From assembly GCA_963710645.1 (NCBI GenBank), contig CAVQBD010000007.1, positions 182,492-246,491 of the forward strand: a stretch of 64,000 bases of DNA, given 5' to 3'. The stretch comes from FEB-10 sp963710645. GTDB taxonomy: Bacteria > Acidobacteriota > Thermoanaerobaculia > Thermoanaerobaculales > Sulfomarinibacteraceae. Below the pieces are notes generated by a model that was not told the DNA's origin, ran no database searches, and saw only the letters and a list, made by a program, of their open reading frames with translations. Shown piece after piece: positions 36,942-45,584 of this stretch (positions are counted from its first letter, which is position 1; each line of letters starts with the position of its first letter). The position numbers were made by a program, and so were the translations under genes.

Positions 36942-37511
36942 TCATGATCCCAAGCCAAACGCGAGCTCGAAGACCGCGTCGGGGTGGGTGGGACGCCCCA
37001 TGGGATCGAGCATGCTGGTCCGATCAGGTGTGGCGCGGGTCTCTTCGAGATTTTCGTCAATTTCGGGATCGAGCTTCCGGAGGAACTCAACCCAAGCGGC
37101 CTCGCCTTGTTGGTACTGCATGGGCGCGCCTCGATTCGAGTCCTTGTGCCTGAGCCAGACCGCGTAGGATTCGGTCGGTTCGCCGTACAGCATCGAGTAA
37201 TCCCGGAAGAACGAAATCAGGACAAAGGGGTTGGGACTATGCATGCAGCCCAGGAGTTCCTGGTTCTGTCGTACTTCCAGGGTCCACATGAATCCGTCCG
37301 GAATAGTGATTCCGGTGGCGGGTGCGGCGGATGTGTGGCCGTTGGTTCCATTGCTGGGTTTGCGGATGCTTGCGGTGGAATCGTCGTTGATGTGATGACC
37401 GTTTGTCCCGTATCCATTGGCCCCGTGTCCATTGGTCCCGTGACCATTGACGCGATGACCATTGGTTCCGTGGCCGTCTCGGTGGACCAGGTTTTTGAGA
37501 CCTTGAAGCAT
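36942..37511 (-). CDS. protein with Asn-Gly-His tandem repeats, unknown function
   Basis: 189 residues, ATG 37511 after GGGAGG. Residues 13-40 are built of NGH-type units (NGHGT, NGHRV, NGHGT, NGHGA, NGYGT, NGH), followed by two further TNGH-like spots near 54-58. The remainder is a compact domain with FMWTLEVRQNQELLGCMHSP and an Asp/Glu/Arg-rich tail, with a single Cys. The His-rich low-complexity region could bind metal or act as a linker; the C-terminal domain is not recognised. The repeat also appears in DNA as imperfect 15-18-bp units. Confidence 0.6.
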   Translation of the reverse strand: MLQGLKNLVHRDGHGTNGHRVNGHGTNGHGANGYGTNGHHINDDSTASIRKPSNGTNGHTSAAPATGITIPDGFMWTLEVRQNQELLGCMHSPNPFVLISFFRDYSMLYGEPTESYAVWLRHKDSNRGAPMQYQQGEAAWVEFLRKLDPEIDENLEETRATPDRTSMLDPMGRPTHPDAVFELAFGLGS

Positions 37512-37657
37512 GGCGCCCTCCCAGGCTGCTGCGCCGGATCTTTCGAGATTCGGAGCATCCGGGGAGATTCATTGCAAGACCGGTGCCCGATTCCCATGCG
37601 AAATGGCAGGGAGGGCTTGTTCCGGATTGGGACAGGATTCCCGAGGTGTGCGCCAAT

Positions 37658-37706
37658 CTCGGGGCTCGGGGCTCGGGGCTCGGGGCTCGGGGCTCGGGAC
37701 TAGGGG
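37658..37706. repeat. CTCGGGG heptamer array
   Basis: Seven consecutive CTCGGGG-type units, ending 8 bases from the stop codon of the minus-strand hydrolase gene. Confidence 0.88.
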
Positions 37707-37714
37707 CGGGGCTC

Positions 37715-38437
37715 TCACTCGTCAAAGGAGATTTCGGACGCCCATTGGATGAGAGGTTGGAGCCACTCGGCCCTTGGGGTGAAGAAGGCGCCGTGACCGC
37801 CGCCGATCCGGAGCTCTGTCTCTTCGTGAACGGTCCCTTCGGGGGCTAGCGCGAACAGACCGCTGCACGAGGTCGCGAGACTGTCGCCCGCCTCAACGAT
37901 CGAAAGAAGCCTCCCGCGGGGTTCGAGACCGGGGAGACGACCGATCCAGTCGCCGCAGGCTGCAAGAAACACGAAGTTGACGCTATCGTTCGCGAGGTTG
38001 GACGAGGCCAGAATGGCGATGGCCCCGCCCTTCGAGAACCCGACCACGGTGATTTTCTCGGGTGGGACTCCGGCGGAGATCAGCGATTCGACCTGATGGG
38101 ACACCCGCGTCGCCCAAGCGTCAGGATCGGCGTTGGGCTGGCGGGTCTCGGCGAACACGATGAACCCGCGCTGGGCCATGGAATCGAGGATCCCCTGGTA
38201 GTCGTAGGGCCCGAAGGTCGGATGAACATCGCCAGCCATGGCGGTTTCAGCGAAGCGGTTGTGAAGATAGATCAAATATCGAGCCTGGGTGTCGATGGGT
38301 TCAGGCAGCGCATGGAGGACCATTCCAACCGGCCCGGTAGCACTCGGAGGGTTTGTGTCAACCCGCGCGGTTGGCCCACCACACGCTACAAGGACGAGGA
38401 CCACGAGGGGCAGACGAGACAGACCTGTGTTTTTCAT
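37715..38437 (-). CDS. alpha/beta-hydrolase-fold lipoprotein
   Basis: 240 residues. Lipoprotein signal with lipobox LVAC (Cys about 19). The nucleophile elbow is GFSKGG; a late His in GGGHGAFF and Asp in VEAGDS are the probable remaining triad members. A YLIYLHNRF start and the DSMAQRGFIVFAETR strand-helix pattern suggest a dienelactone-hydrolase or esterase-like fold. Substrate unknown. Expected in the periplasm, anchored to a membrane. Confidence 0.75.
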   Translation of the reverse strand: MKNTGLSRLPLVVLVLVACGGPTARVDTNPPSATGPVGMVLHALPEPIDTQARYLIYLHNRFAETAMAGDVHPTFGPYDYQGILDSMAQRGFIVFAETRQPNADPDAWATRVSHQVESLISAGVPPEKITVVGFSKGGAIAILASSNLANDSVNFVFLAACGDWIGRLPGLEPRGRLLSIVEAGDSLATSCSGLFALAPEGTVHEETELRIGGGHGAFFTPRAEWLQPLIQWASEISFDE

Positions 38438-38830
38438 AGGGGGACATTATGGAGTAAATCAAAATTCGAAATTCGAAATTCGAAATTCGAAAAACCCCGC
38501 TTGCCCGGTGTGAAAAGCGGGGAGGGTGTGGAGAGTGTGGAGTGCGTGGACTGCTCCCTGCGCCCTGCCCACTGTTACCTTGCTCCTTGTCCCAAAAGAA
38601 TACCGGGCCATGTGGCCCGGTGGAGAAAAAGGGAAATTATATTGGCCGCAGGAAGCCGGAGCTTCCGGCAGCGGTTGATCTATCGATCGCTTACGGAGCC
38701 GCGACGCGCGGGTCGGGTCGCCGTAGAAGCTCGGTTTTTTGGGAACTGGATCTCCTCGCGTTGCACCCCAGGACCTCCACCCCTCGATTTTTTGGGGTAT
38801 CGGCGAGCCTAACCGGATCCCGAACAGAAA
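38438..38830. other. intergenic stretch with heptamers and several hairpins
   Basis: ATTCGAA heptamers at 38464-38491, GTGTGGA-type repeats at 38524-38555, then about 200 bases (38630-38830) rich in potential stems. These include GGAAGCCGGAGCTTCCGG (38648-38665) and two T-runs each preceded by a CTCG motif (38725-38745 and 38782-38802). No ORF of interest. It could hold a small RNA; see findings. Confidence 0.45.
38590..38621 (-). terminator. terminator-like hairpin after the saccharopine-dehydrogenase-like gene
   Basis: Perfect 9-bp stem in ACCGGGCCATGTGGCCCGGT (38602-38621) followed on the minus strand by ATTCTTTT. It lies about 210 bases beyond the stop at 38831. Confidence 0.5.
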
Positions 38831-40153
38831 TCAACCGTTGGCGCGAGCGTCCAAATGGGCCTGGAGATAGGTGAAGTCGGGAGTGAATCGGCCGCGATGG
38901 AGGATCACGGCCCTCAGGATTTCCGGAGGCAGATTCAGCCGATCGAACGGGACCTCGTAATCGGCCTTGGCGATGGCCGGAAGAAATCGGCCGAGGGCCG
39001 CGGCAAACTCCTCGGAGGCCTCGCGAGGCAATTCGGCGGGCAAGATGTCCACCGCGAGAATCACAGGACCCGGCCCGTCGACCCCGGCCGAAATCGTACC
39101 CCGCTCCGGGTCATAGACATAGACGGGCTCACCCGGGGCGGTGCACTTTAAAGTGCACTCCACCGCGCCCTCGATGTCGCATCCCAGGTCGCCGATGACC
39201 TTGAGACGGGGCCTGTCATCAGTGTCGTACAGGCGACGGAGATCGTCCTTCGTAACGAGGCGTGGGTACCTCTGGTCCCAGTAGTTGCAGTTCATCAATA
39301 CGGTCAGCTTGGGCAGATCTTCCGAGAATCGCGATCGGTAGTGCTCTGGGTGCGCATAGTAGTTGTGGAGATCGAAATGGCGCCCTCCGTCGCGGGGCAC
39401 CACAAGGTGTTCCTCTTTGAAGGTCGCTTCGATGATGCAGTGTGCCGTGTCTTCGGCTGACAGTGAATGGAGTTCCGTCGGGTCTGCCGAGCGGATGGGG
39501 AGTTCGGCGAGAATCTCCTGAACTCCTCGGGCAACGTTGCCGTACCCGGCCACACCTATGATCAGGGGTGCAAGCCCCGCGGGCAGCCCATGGGTACGGA
39601 TCTCTTCTCCGACCTCGCGAACCGCTGCCTTGGCGTCTTGTAGGGTGGCGTATGCGTGTGCCTGTTCAAGGGACTCGAAAGCCGACCGCACGCCTTCGGA
39701 TCGCAACCTCGCGCCGAGGGCCCACAGCGTGTCAATCATTCCGGCGAGCCCGGCGAAGCGGCCGAAGAAGATGAGTCGGCGGTCTTTTTCGTCGCGCACC
39801 AACTCGTAATCGATGAGGGTGCACTCGAGATCCTTGAGTCGGGCGAGCATGGGCATGTTCTGGGACTGACCCTTGATCACATGGGAGAAAAACAGATAGG
39901 TGGTCCTGGCCTGCAGGGCATCGGGCGGGATCTCTTTGACGCCGAGGATCACTGGAGCGTCGGACAGATCGCTGGGCGTGGCGGCCCCCGCACGAACGTA
40001 CTCCTTGTCGTGGAAGACGCGGCGTCCCGATGGCTGGACAAGGACAGAAAGGCCCGAATCTGCAACCAAATGGCGCGCCAATTCGGGAGTCACTGGGGTC
40101 CGCCGCTCCCATGTGCTCTTGGTCTCACGACGCACTCCGATCACTCCTGCCAT
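38831..40153 (-). CDS. saccharopine dehydrogenase / lysine-ketoglutarate reductase-like protein
   Basis: 440 residues from ATG 40153 (GGGAGGTGGCG just upstream), preferred over the longer frame to 40231. The N-terminal AlaDh/PNT-like domain starts GVRRETKSTWERRTPVTP, a hallmark of the lysine-ketoglutarate reductase half of alpha-aminoadipic semialdehyde synthase. FFSHVIKGQSQNMPML and FFGRFAGLAGMIDTLWALG follow. A Rossmann segment IIGVAGYGNVARGVQEIL binds the nucleotide. Probably acts in lysine degradation, but only this half is present here. Confidence 0.78.
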   Translation of the reverse strand: MAGVIGVRRETKSTWERRTPVTPELARHLVADSGLSVLVQPSGRRVFHDKEYVRAGAATPSDLSDAPVILGVKEIPPDALQARTTYLFFSHVIKGQSQNMPMLARLKDLECTLIDYELVRDEKDRRLIFFGRFAGLAGMIDTLWALGARLRSEGVRSAFESLEQAHAYATLQDAKAAVREVGEEIRTHGLPAGLAPLIIGVAGYGNVARGVQEILAELPIRSADPTELHSLSAEDTAHCIIEATFKEEHLVVPRDGGRHFDLHNYYAHPEHYRSRFSEDLPKLTVLMNCNYWDQRYPRLVTKDDLRRLYDTDDRPRLKVIGDLGCDIEGAVECTLKCTAPGEPVYVYDPERGTISAGVDGPGPVILAVDILPAELPREASEEFAAALGRFLPAIAKADYEVPFDRLNLPPEILRAVILHRGRFTPDFTYLQAHLDARANG

Positions 40154-40816
40154 CGCCACCTCCCAGGGGGGTGAAGGGTACCCCGGCCCACCGGCAACGG
40201 GCAAGCAAAGGACCCCTCCAGCCCCTAGCACCTGGGGTCGGAAACGGGCCCGCGCCCGAAAGACAGCGGCAGCGACAGGGTCCGTGATCGGCGGCTGCGT
40301 CAGCGATCAGGGGCCGCGGCAGTGACCAGCTGGGATTGCCCAGGATTGCGGTCGCTGTTCACCGATGCTGCCATCTGCCCCGGACACTGGTCGCTGGTCC
40401 AGTCCCGGCCGCTGCCGACTGCCGCCGTCAATGCGCACTATCCCTGCGGTCTGTTGCTGTCGTTGCCGCTGAACCGCGCATGGGAGAAAGGAGGAGCCAG
40501 CATCCAGCATCGAACATCCGGGATCCGGGCGGGCGGGCGAGTCTGAACTCGGGACTCGGGATTCGGGACTCGGGATTCGGGACTCGGGATTCGGGACTCG
40601 GGACTCGGGACTCGGGATTCGGGATTCGGGATTCGGAACTTGAGCACGGAGACGGTAACCGCAACGGGATTGGGCTCGGCCTCAGGACCACAAGACCTCA
40701 AGACCTCAAGACCTCAGGACCACCGCGCGGGCGGGTTCTTCGTTCTTGGTTTTTTGATCTTCGATTTGGGTGGGTGGGGGATCTAGCCCCTAGCTCCTAG
40801 CCCCTAGCCCCTAATG
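40154..40816. repeat. intergenic repeat block: 92-bp dispersed repeat and long heptamer array
   Basis: No gene. 40334-40425 is nearly identical to 56574-56665. Heptamers: CATCCAG-type (40495-40535), thirteen CTCGGGA/TTCGGGA units (40548-40638), 8-bp AAGACCTC units (40693-40720) and CTAGCCC units (40782-40812). Confidence 0.82.
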
Positions 40817-40846
40817 AAAAGCCCCGGCGTTCAGCCGGGGCTTTTT
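40817..40846. terminator. bidirectional Rho-independent terminator
   Basis: Perfect 8-bp stem GCCCCGGC / GCCGGGGC (40821-40828, 40834-40841) with GTTCA loop, T run to the right and A run to the left. It closes the fadN-fadA unit 16 bases after the thiolase stop. Confidence 0.92.
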
Positions 40847-40861
40847 GGTCTTCGTGAAACG

Positions 40862-42025
40862 TCACGCCATTTCGAGGAGATAGGCAAACCCCATTCCGCC
40901 GCCGATGCACATGGTGACAATGCCTCTCTTTGCCTGTCGACGTTTGAGCTCGCCGAGGATCTTGACCGTAAGCACCGCACCGGTTGCGCCGAGGGGGTGA
41001 CCGGTGGCGATGGCGCCCCCGTTGACGTTGGTCTTCTCCGGATCGAGACCGAGCTCGTTCACGCAGTAGACCGATTGGCTTGCAAATGCTTCATTGATCT
41101 CCACGAGATCGATATCGTCGAGGGTCAATCCGGTCTTGGCCAGGAGCTTCGGTACGGCTTTGGCCGGACCAATCCCCATGATGTCGGGGTCCACGCCGGC
41201 GACCGCCCATTGACGGACATAAGCGATGGGCGCGAGACCCAGCTCCTTCGCCTTTTCGGAGCTCATGACCACAACGGCCGCCGCGCCGTCATTGATCTGT
41301 GAGGAGTTGCCCGCAGTGACGGTCCCGGTGGGGTCGAAGACCGGCCGCAGCTTGGCGAGCCCTTCAACGGTGGTATCGGGGCGCGGACCTTCGTCGGTGT
41401 CGAAAACGAGTTCGCGCCAGTGGCCGTTGTCCAGAACACGGACATCGAGGGGCACGATTTCATCGGCGAATTTCCCGCTTTCCACCGCCGCATACGCCTT
41501 GCGGTGGGAATTACAGGCGAATTCGTCCTGGGCCTCACGACTGATATTGAAGCGACGGGCGACCACCTCCGCAGTGGTCCCCATGCCCATGTATGCATTG
41601 ATGTTGACCTCCACCACCTTTGGCGAGGCGATGGGTTTGTTGCCGCCCATTTCGACCATGGACATGGACTCCACGCCTCCTGCAATGATGCAGTCCGCAT
41701 TGCCGGCCTTGACGGTGTCGGCGGCCAGCGCGATGGTCTGAGAGCCCGATGAACAGAATCGGTTCACGGTCATGGCCGGGACCTCGGTGGGCAGGCCGGC
41801 GGCGATGGCGATCAACCGCGCGATGTTCATCCCCTGTTCGCCCTCGGGCATGGCGCACCCGAGGATGACGTCGTCGATCATCTCGGGTTTCAGCCCTGGA
41901 GTCCGTTTGATCAAGGCAGCGAGCATGTCCGATGCGAAGGACTCGGGACGCGTGTCCCGGAGACTGCCCTTCTTGGCCCGACCAATGGCGGTGCGGGCAA
42001 CGGAAACGATGACAGCTTCAGACAT
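40862..42025 (-). CDS. fadA: acetyl-CoA C-acyltransferase (3-ketoacyl-CoA thiolase)
   Basis: 387 residues. Active-site Cys in NRFCSSGSQTIALA (about residue 91), His in GHPLGATGAVLT and second Cys in CIGGGMG. Cleaves 3-ketoacyl-CoA to acetyl-CoA and a shortened acyl-CoA, the last step of beta-oxidation. It follows the multifunctional gene by 24 bases with GGAGAT before its start. Confidence 0.93.
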   Translation of the reverse strand: MSEAVIVSVARTAIGRAKKGSLRDTRPESFASDMLAALIKRTPGLKPEMIDDVILGCAMPEGEQGMNIARLIAIAAGLPTEVPAMTVNRFCSSGSQTIALAADTVKAGNADCIIAGGVESMSMVEMGGNKPIASPKVVEVNINAYMGMGTTAEVVARRFNISREAQDEFACNSHRKAYAAVESGKFADEIVPLDVRVLDNGHWRELVFDTDEGPRPDTTVEGLAKLRPVFDPTGTVTAGNSSQINDGAAAVVVMSSEKAKELGLAPIAYVRQWAVAGVDPDIMGIGPAKAVPKLLAKTGLTLDDIDLVEINEAFASQSVYCVNELGLDPEKTNVNGGAIATGHPLGATGAVLTVKILGELKRRQAKRGIVTMCIGGGMGFAYLLEMA

Positions 42026-42049
42026 CGTGATCTCCTTTCGTGATCCCGC

Positions 42050-44476
42050 CTAGTTCCGCAGCGGCTTGTTGTTGACGAGCATGTATTTGATCCGGTCTTG
42101 AGTTTTGGGTTCTCCACAGAGTGAAAGGAACGCCTCGCGTTCGAGGTCGAGAATCCATTGCTCATCCACCGGATTGTTGATCGTGGTGTCGCCGCCGCAG
42201 ATGATCTTGGCCAGGTGGAGGCCGACCTTCGCATCGTGGGACGAGGCCCAGTGGCTGACTTTCATATTGTGGAGGAACATCTCGATGGTCGCGATGCCCT
42301 CTCGTCCGGGCAGTTTGTAGGTTCGGGCCAGCGGTGGTTGGTAGCCCTCTTCGGCCATGGCGATGGCCATGCGTTTCGCCGTCCAGAGCTGTTGCTCGCG
42401 GCAGATCTCGACCTTGTCGTAGGGACGGAGGAAACCGAAGTCCTTGCCCTCTTCGCCCGATGTGGCGACCTTCGCCATCCCGACGGTTTCGAATATCTTC
42501 CGGATGAAGGGGAGATTCGACAAGATCGGCGTGTCCACGTTCGCGAGGGCGCGTTCGAGCATGAACCAGCAGCCCCCTCCAGCCGGGATCAGGCCGACGC
42601 CCACCTCCACCAGGCCGATGTAGGTTTCGGCGGCCGCGCACACGCGGTCACCACCCATGGTGGTCTCGCAGCCACCGCCGAAGGTGAAGCCGAAGGGGGC
42701 GGTCACCACCGGGATCGATGCCTTGCGGAGCCCCACGTTGGCGTTTTGGAATCGACGGATCACACCGTCGAGCAGGGTCCACTGGTTGGATTCGATGCCC
42801 TCGAGCACCATGAGCAAATTGGCACCAGCGGAGAAGTTCTCGCCCTGGTGGTGGACCACCATCCCGCGGAAGTCGCGCTGGCCGATCTCGAGACCTTTTT
42901 CGAGGCCTTCCATGATGTCGTCATCCACCGGGTTCAGTTTGGGCTGGACTGCCGAGTGGAACTGGACGCAGATCACACCGTCGCCGATGTCCACGACCGA
43001 TGCACTCTTGTTGGAGAATACGACCTTGGTCCCGTCCCGGGTGATGTCGTCCAAGACCATGAAGGTCTCGGGTTTAGGTTCTTGGAGGTAGTCGCCGGAT
43101 GCGGGATCGTAGTACTGCCGCCCCTCGGACGACTGGATATAAAAACTCTCGCGACCGGCGGCGAGCATATCGACGACCCATTGGGCCGGCTCGGATCCCT
43201 CGGCCTGCATACGCTCCACCGACTCTTTGACACCGATGGCGTCCCAGGACTCGAAAGGACCGAGTTCCCAGTTGTAGCCCCACTTGAGAGCGTTGTCGAT
43301 GTCCACGATGCTGTCGGAAATCTCTCCGAAACGCTTGGACGAGTAGATGAGGGTGTCTCGAATGATCCGCCACGCAAAGGCCCCCGCCCGGTCGTCGGCA
43401 CTCACAACGGCGCGCAACCGGTCGGACACATCGGTGGTCTTCTTCGCCACGCCGAGCGACGGGTACCTGACGCTTTCCTTGGGCCGGTATTCGCCGGTCT
43501 TCCAGTCGATGACCATTTTGGTCTTCGAACCGTCGTCCCCCTTGACGATCTTGAAGAAACCGCCCTTGTCCTTGGTTTTGCGTCCCAGGGAACCGCCCTC
43601 GATCATGGACTTCATGAATTCGGGGATGTCGAAGAGCGCGCGCTGCTCGTCATCGGGGCAGCCGCCCTTGAGGGTGTCGATGACGTGGCCGAGCACGTCG
43701 AGACCCACCAGGTCCACGGTGCCGAATGACGCACTGCCTGGATGGCCGATGGCCGGGCCGGTGATGGCATCCACCTCGTCCACCTGATAGTCCATTTCCA
43801 TCATGGCGTGGATCGTGGAAGCAATGCCGAAAGCGCCGATCCGGTTGCCGATGAAATTCGGGGTGTCTTTGCCGTAGACGATGCCCTTGCCCAGCCGGAA
43901 ACGACCGAAATCGGCGATGAAATCGAGGACCTCGGGTGAGGTCTGTTCGCCGGCCACGAGCTCGAGCAGGTGCATATAGCGGACCGGGTTGAAGAAATGG
44001 GTAACCAGGAAGTGTTTGGCGAAGTCCTCGGAACGGCCGTCAATCATGCCCTCGATGGACAGTCCTGAGGTATTGGACGACACGATCGATCCGGGCTTGC
44101 GCACCTCTTCGACTCGACCAAAGACCTGTTGTTTGATATCGAGTCGTTCGACCACCACTTCGATGATCCAGTCGCATTCGCTCAGACGATTCCAGTCGTC
44201 TTCGAAGTTGCCGATCTCGATCAACGGCAGAAACCGTTTGGAGTAGAGCAGAGCGGGTTTGGACTTCTTGATGGTCTGGAGACCGGCGAGGGCGAATCTG
44301 TTCCGGAATTTTGGACTGTCGGTGGTCAGGCCGTTCTTTTCGTCCTCCTCGGTGAGCTTTGGGGGAACGATATCGAGCATGACCACCGAGATGCCGGCGT
44401 TGGCCATGTGCGCGGCGATACCGGACCCCATGACTCCGGCACCGAGCACCGCGACCTTGCGAATCTCACGTGACAT
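42050..44476 (-). CDS. fadN: 3-hydroxyacyl-CoA dehydrogenase / enoyl-CoA hydratase, FadN type
   Basis: 808 residues with FadN-type domain order. The NAD-binding 3-hydroxyacyl-CoA dehydrogenase comes first (VLGAGVMGSGIAAHMANAG, residues about 8-26), then two 3HCDH C-terminal domains (FIGNRIGAFGI; GYNWELGPFESWD), and the crotonase domain last (VVHHQGENFSAGANLLMVL, GFTFGGGCETTMGGDRV). The order and size match Bacillus FadN rather than E. coli FadB. With the thiolase it forms a beta-oxidation operon, under a FadR-type palindrome. Confidence 0.93.
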   Translation of the reverse strand: MSREIRKVAVLGAGVMGSGIAAHMANAGISVVMLDIVPPKLTEEDEKNGLTTDSPKFRNRFALAGLQTIKKSKPALLYSKRFLPLIEIGNFEDDWNRLSECDWIIEVVVERLDIKQQVFGRVEEVRKPGSIVSSNTSGLSIEGMIDGRSEDFAKHFLVTHFFNPVRYMHLLELVAGEQTSPEVLDFIADFGRFRLGKGIVYGKDTPNFIGNRIGAFGIASTIHAMMEMDYQVDEVDAITGPAIGHPGSASFGTVDLVGLDVLGHVIDTLKGGCPDDEQRALFDIPEFMKSMIEGGSLGRKTKDKGGFFKIVKGDDGSKTKMVIDWKTGEYRPKESVRYPSLGVAKKTTDVSDRLRAVVSADDRAGAFAWRIIRDTLIYSSKRFGEISDSIVDIDNALKWGYNWELGPFESWDAIGVKESVERMQAEGSEPAQWVVDMLAAGRESFYIQSSEGRQYYDPASGDYLQEPKPETFMVLDDITRDGTKVVFSNKSASVVDIGDGVICVQFHSAVQPKLNPVDDDIMEGLEKGLEIGQRDFRGMVVHHQGENFSAGANLLMVLEGIESNQWTLLDGVIRRFQNANVGLRKASIPVVTAPFGFTFGGGCETTMGGDRVCAAAETYIGLVEVGVGLIPAGGGCWFMLERALANVDTPILSNLPFIRKIFETVGMAKVATSGEEGKDFGFLRPYDKVEICREQQLWTAKRMAIAMAEEGYQPPLARTYKLPGREGIATIEMFLHNMKVSHWASSHDAKVGLHLAKIICGGDTTINNPVDEQWILDLEREAFLSLCGEPKTQDRIKYMLVNNKPLRN

Positions 44477-44552
44477 TAGTCAACCTCCAGGTGTCGTGTT
44501 TCCGCCAGATAGCCCTGTTTTCGGCAATCTGGCGGAACCGTGTCGATGGTGG

Positions 44553-44570
44553 TGAATGAACACTCATTCA
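44553..44570. promoter_or_regulatory. FadR (TetR-family)-type operator upstream of fadN-fadA
   Basis: TGAATGAACACTCATTCA is a perfect 7-bp inverted repeat with 4-base spacer. Its half-sites and spacing match the Bacillus FadR (YsiA) box, described as TGAATGA-N4-TCATTCA. It lies 77 bases upstream of the fadN ATG. A repressor released by long-chain acyl-CoA is expected; no such regulator gene is in the window. Confidence 0.75.
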
Positions 44571-44611
44571 TTTTTGCATGAAATGCCGCAGCTTGGCAAG
44601 AGAATTCAGTT

Positions 44612-44639
44612 CAAGATGCAAGATCCAAGATGCAAAATC
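44612..44639. repeat. CAAGATG/CAAGATC heptamer array
   Basis: Four consecutive heptamers, followed by loose CCTCCACAC repeats (44695-44730). The rest of the 44477-44815 gap holds only the FadR-type site. Confidence 0.8.
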
Positions 44640-44818
44640 CAGGCTGTGGAGTGCGCGAGGCCAGTCGCGCAGGGTTACGAGTTCCGCCCACGACAGCCAC
44701 AATCTCCACACCCTCAAACCCTCCACACATTCCAAGCCTTATCCGGCCAGTCGACCGAGGCTTGCTTTGTTTGGGATACAATGACGGGGCTCAATACACT
44801 GGATACTGGAGGTGAATG

Positions 44819-45439
44819 ATGCGGCGTTGGACCTCACTCCTTCTCGGCCTACTGATGGTTGTGCCCATGGCTTCGGCGGGCGAGCTGGCTGGCGTCGATC
44901 TCGACGACCAGGTGACTGTGGGTGATGCCCAGCTTATCCTCAACGGAATGGGGCTACGGAAGAAGGCCGTCTTCAAGGTGTACGTGGCGGGGCTGTATCT
45001 GGAAGAGAAGTCCCAGGAACCATCGGCGATCTTGGCCTCAGACAGTCCGAAAATGGTGGTCATGCACTTTCTCACCGGCAAGGCGACCAAGAAGAAAATG
45101 GACGCGGCCTGGCAGGAGGGCTTCGAAGCCAACTCGCCGACCGAATACGCTTCGTTGTCGCCGCAGGTCAAGGAATTCGCCGACTTCTTTGGTGATATGA
45201 AGGACGGCGACCGGATCGTGCTGACCATCATCCCCGGTTCGGGGACCACCGCGACACTCAATGACAAGAAGGTCGGGGCTATAGAGGGTGATGCCTTCGG
45301 TCGGGCCCTACTCGGAGTCTGGCTGGGAGATCATCCGCCATCCGACGATCTGAAGGCGGGCATGCTTGGGGTAGAGAACACGCGTGCGGAACCGGGTGTG
45401 GGAGGCCATCTCTTTGCGGGAGGGGATTGGCAACGTTGA
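44819..45439 (+). CDS. chalcone-isomerase-like periplasmic protein
   Basis: Signal peptide (ends MASA), then the chalcone-isomerase-like fold of bacteria: GVDLDDQVTVGDAQLILNGMGLRKKAVFKVYVAGLYLEE, KMVVMHFLTG, FADFFGDMKDGDRIVLT, FGRALLGVWLGDHPPSDDLKAGMLG. Relatives stop just after KAGMLG. Here one extra G in a G run (45368-45371) shifts the stop from 45374 to 45439 and adds about 22 unrelated residues. ATG 44819 has the better spacing to GGAGGTG than ATG 44816. Function of this bacterial family is unknown. Confidence 0.83.
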   Translation: MRRWTSLLLGLLMVVPMASAGELAGVDLDDQVTVGDAQLILNGMGLRKKAVFKVYVAGLYLEEKSQEPSAILASDSPKMVVMHFLTGKATKKKMDAAWQEGFEANSPTEYASLSPQVKEFADFFGDMKDGDRIVLTIIPGSGTTATLNDKKVGAIEGDAFGRALLGVWLGDHPPSDDLKAGMLGVENTRAEPGVGGHLFAGGDWQR

Positions 45440-45521
45440 CCGTCTGTATCGCGTGGTGCGACCCAGATCGAAAACTGCGAGGGACTGGCGCAAAGGGTGT
45501 CCAGGGCGTGGTTTCCGGTGA

Positions 45522-45550
45522 TTGGTCGACGATCGAAACAGTGCTAAACT
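45522..45550 (+). promoter_or_regulatory. putative promoter for the barrel/export unit
   Basis: TTGGTC (45522-45527), 17-base spacer, TAAACT (45545-45550), 35 bases before ATG 45585 and its GAGGAG ribosome site. Confidence 0.35.
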
Positions 45551-45584
45551 AGTACACTCAATCGAGAATCGAGGAGATTCAGCC

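Noticed and set aside
40548..40638. CRISPR array
   Set aside because: Units are contiguous 7-mers without spacers of 30-40 bases and there are no cas genes.
42158..43729. Plus-strand ORF of 523 codons opposite fadN
   Set aside because: Shadow frame of an intact fadN; composition is of an antisense GC-rich frame.
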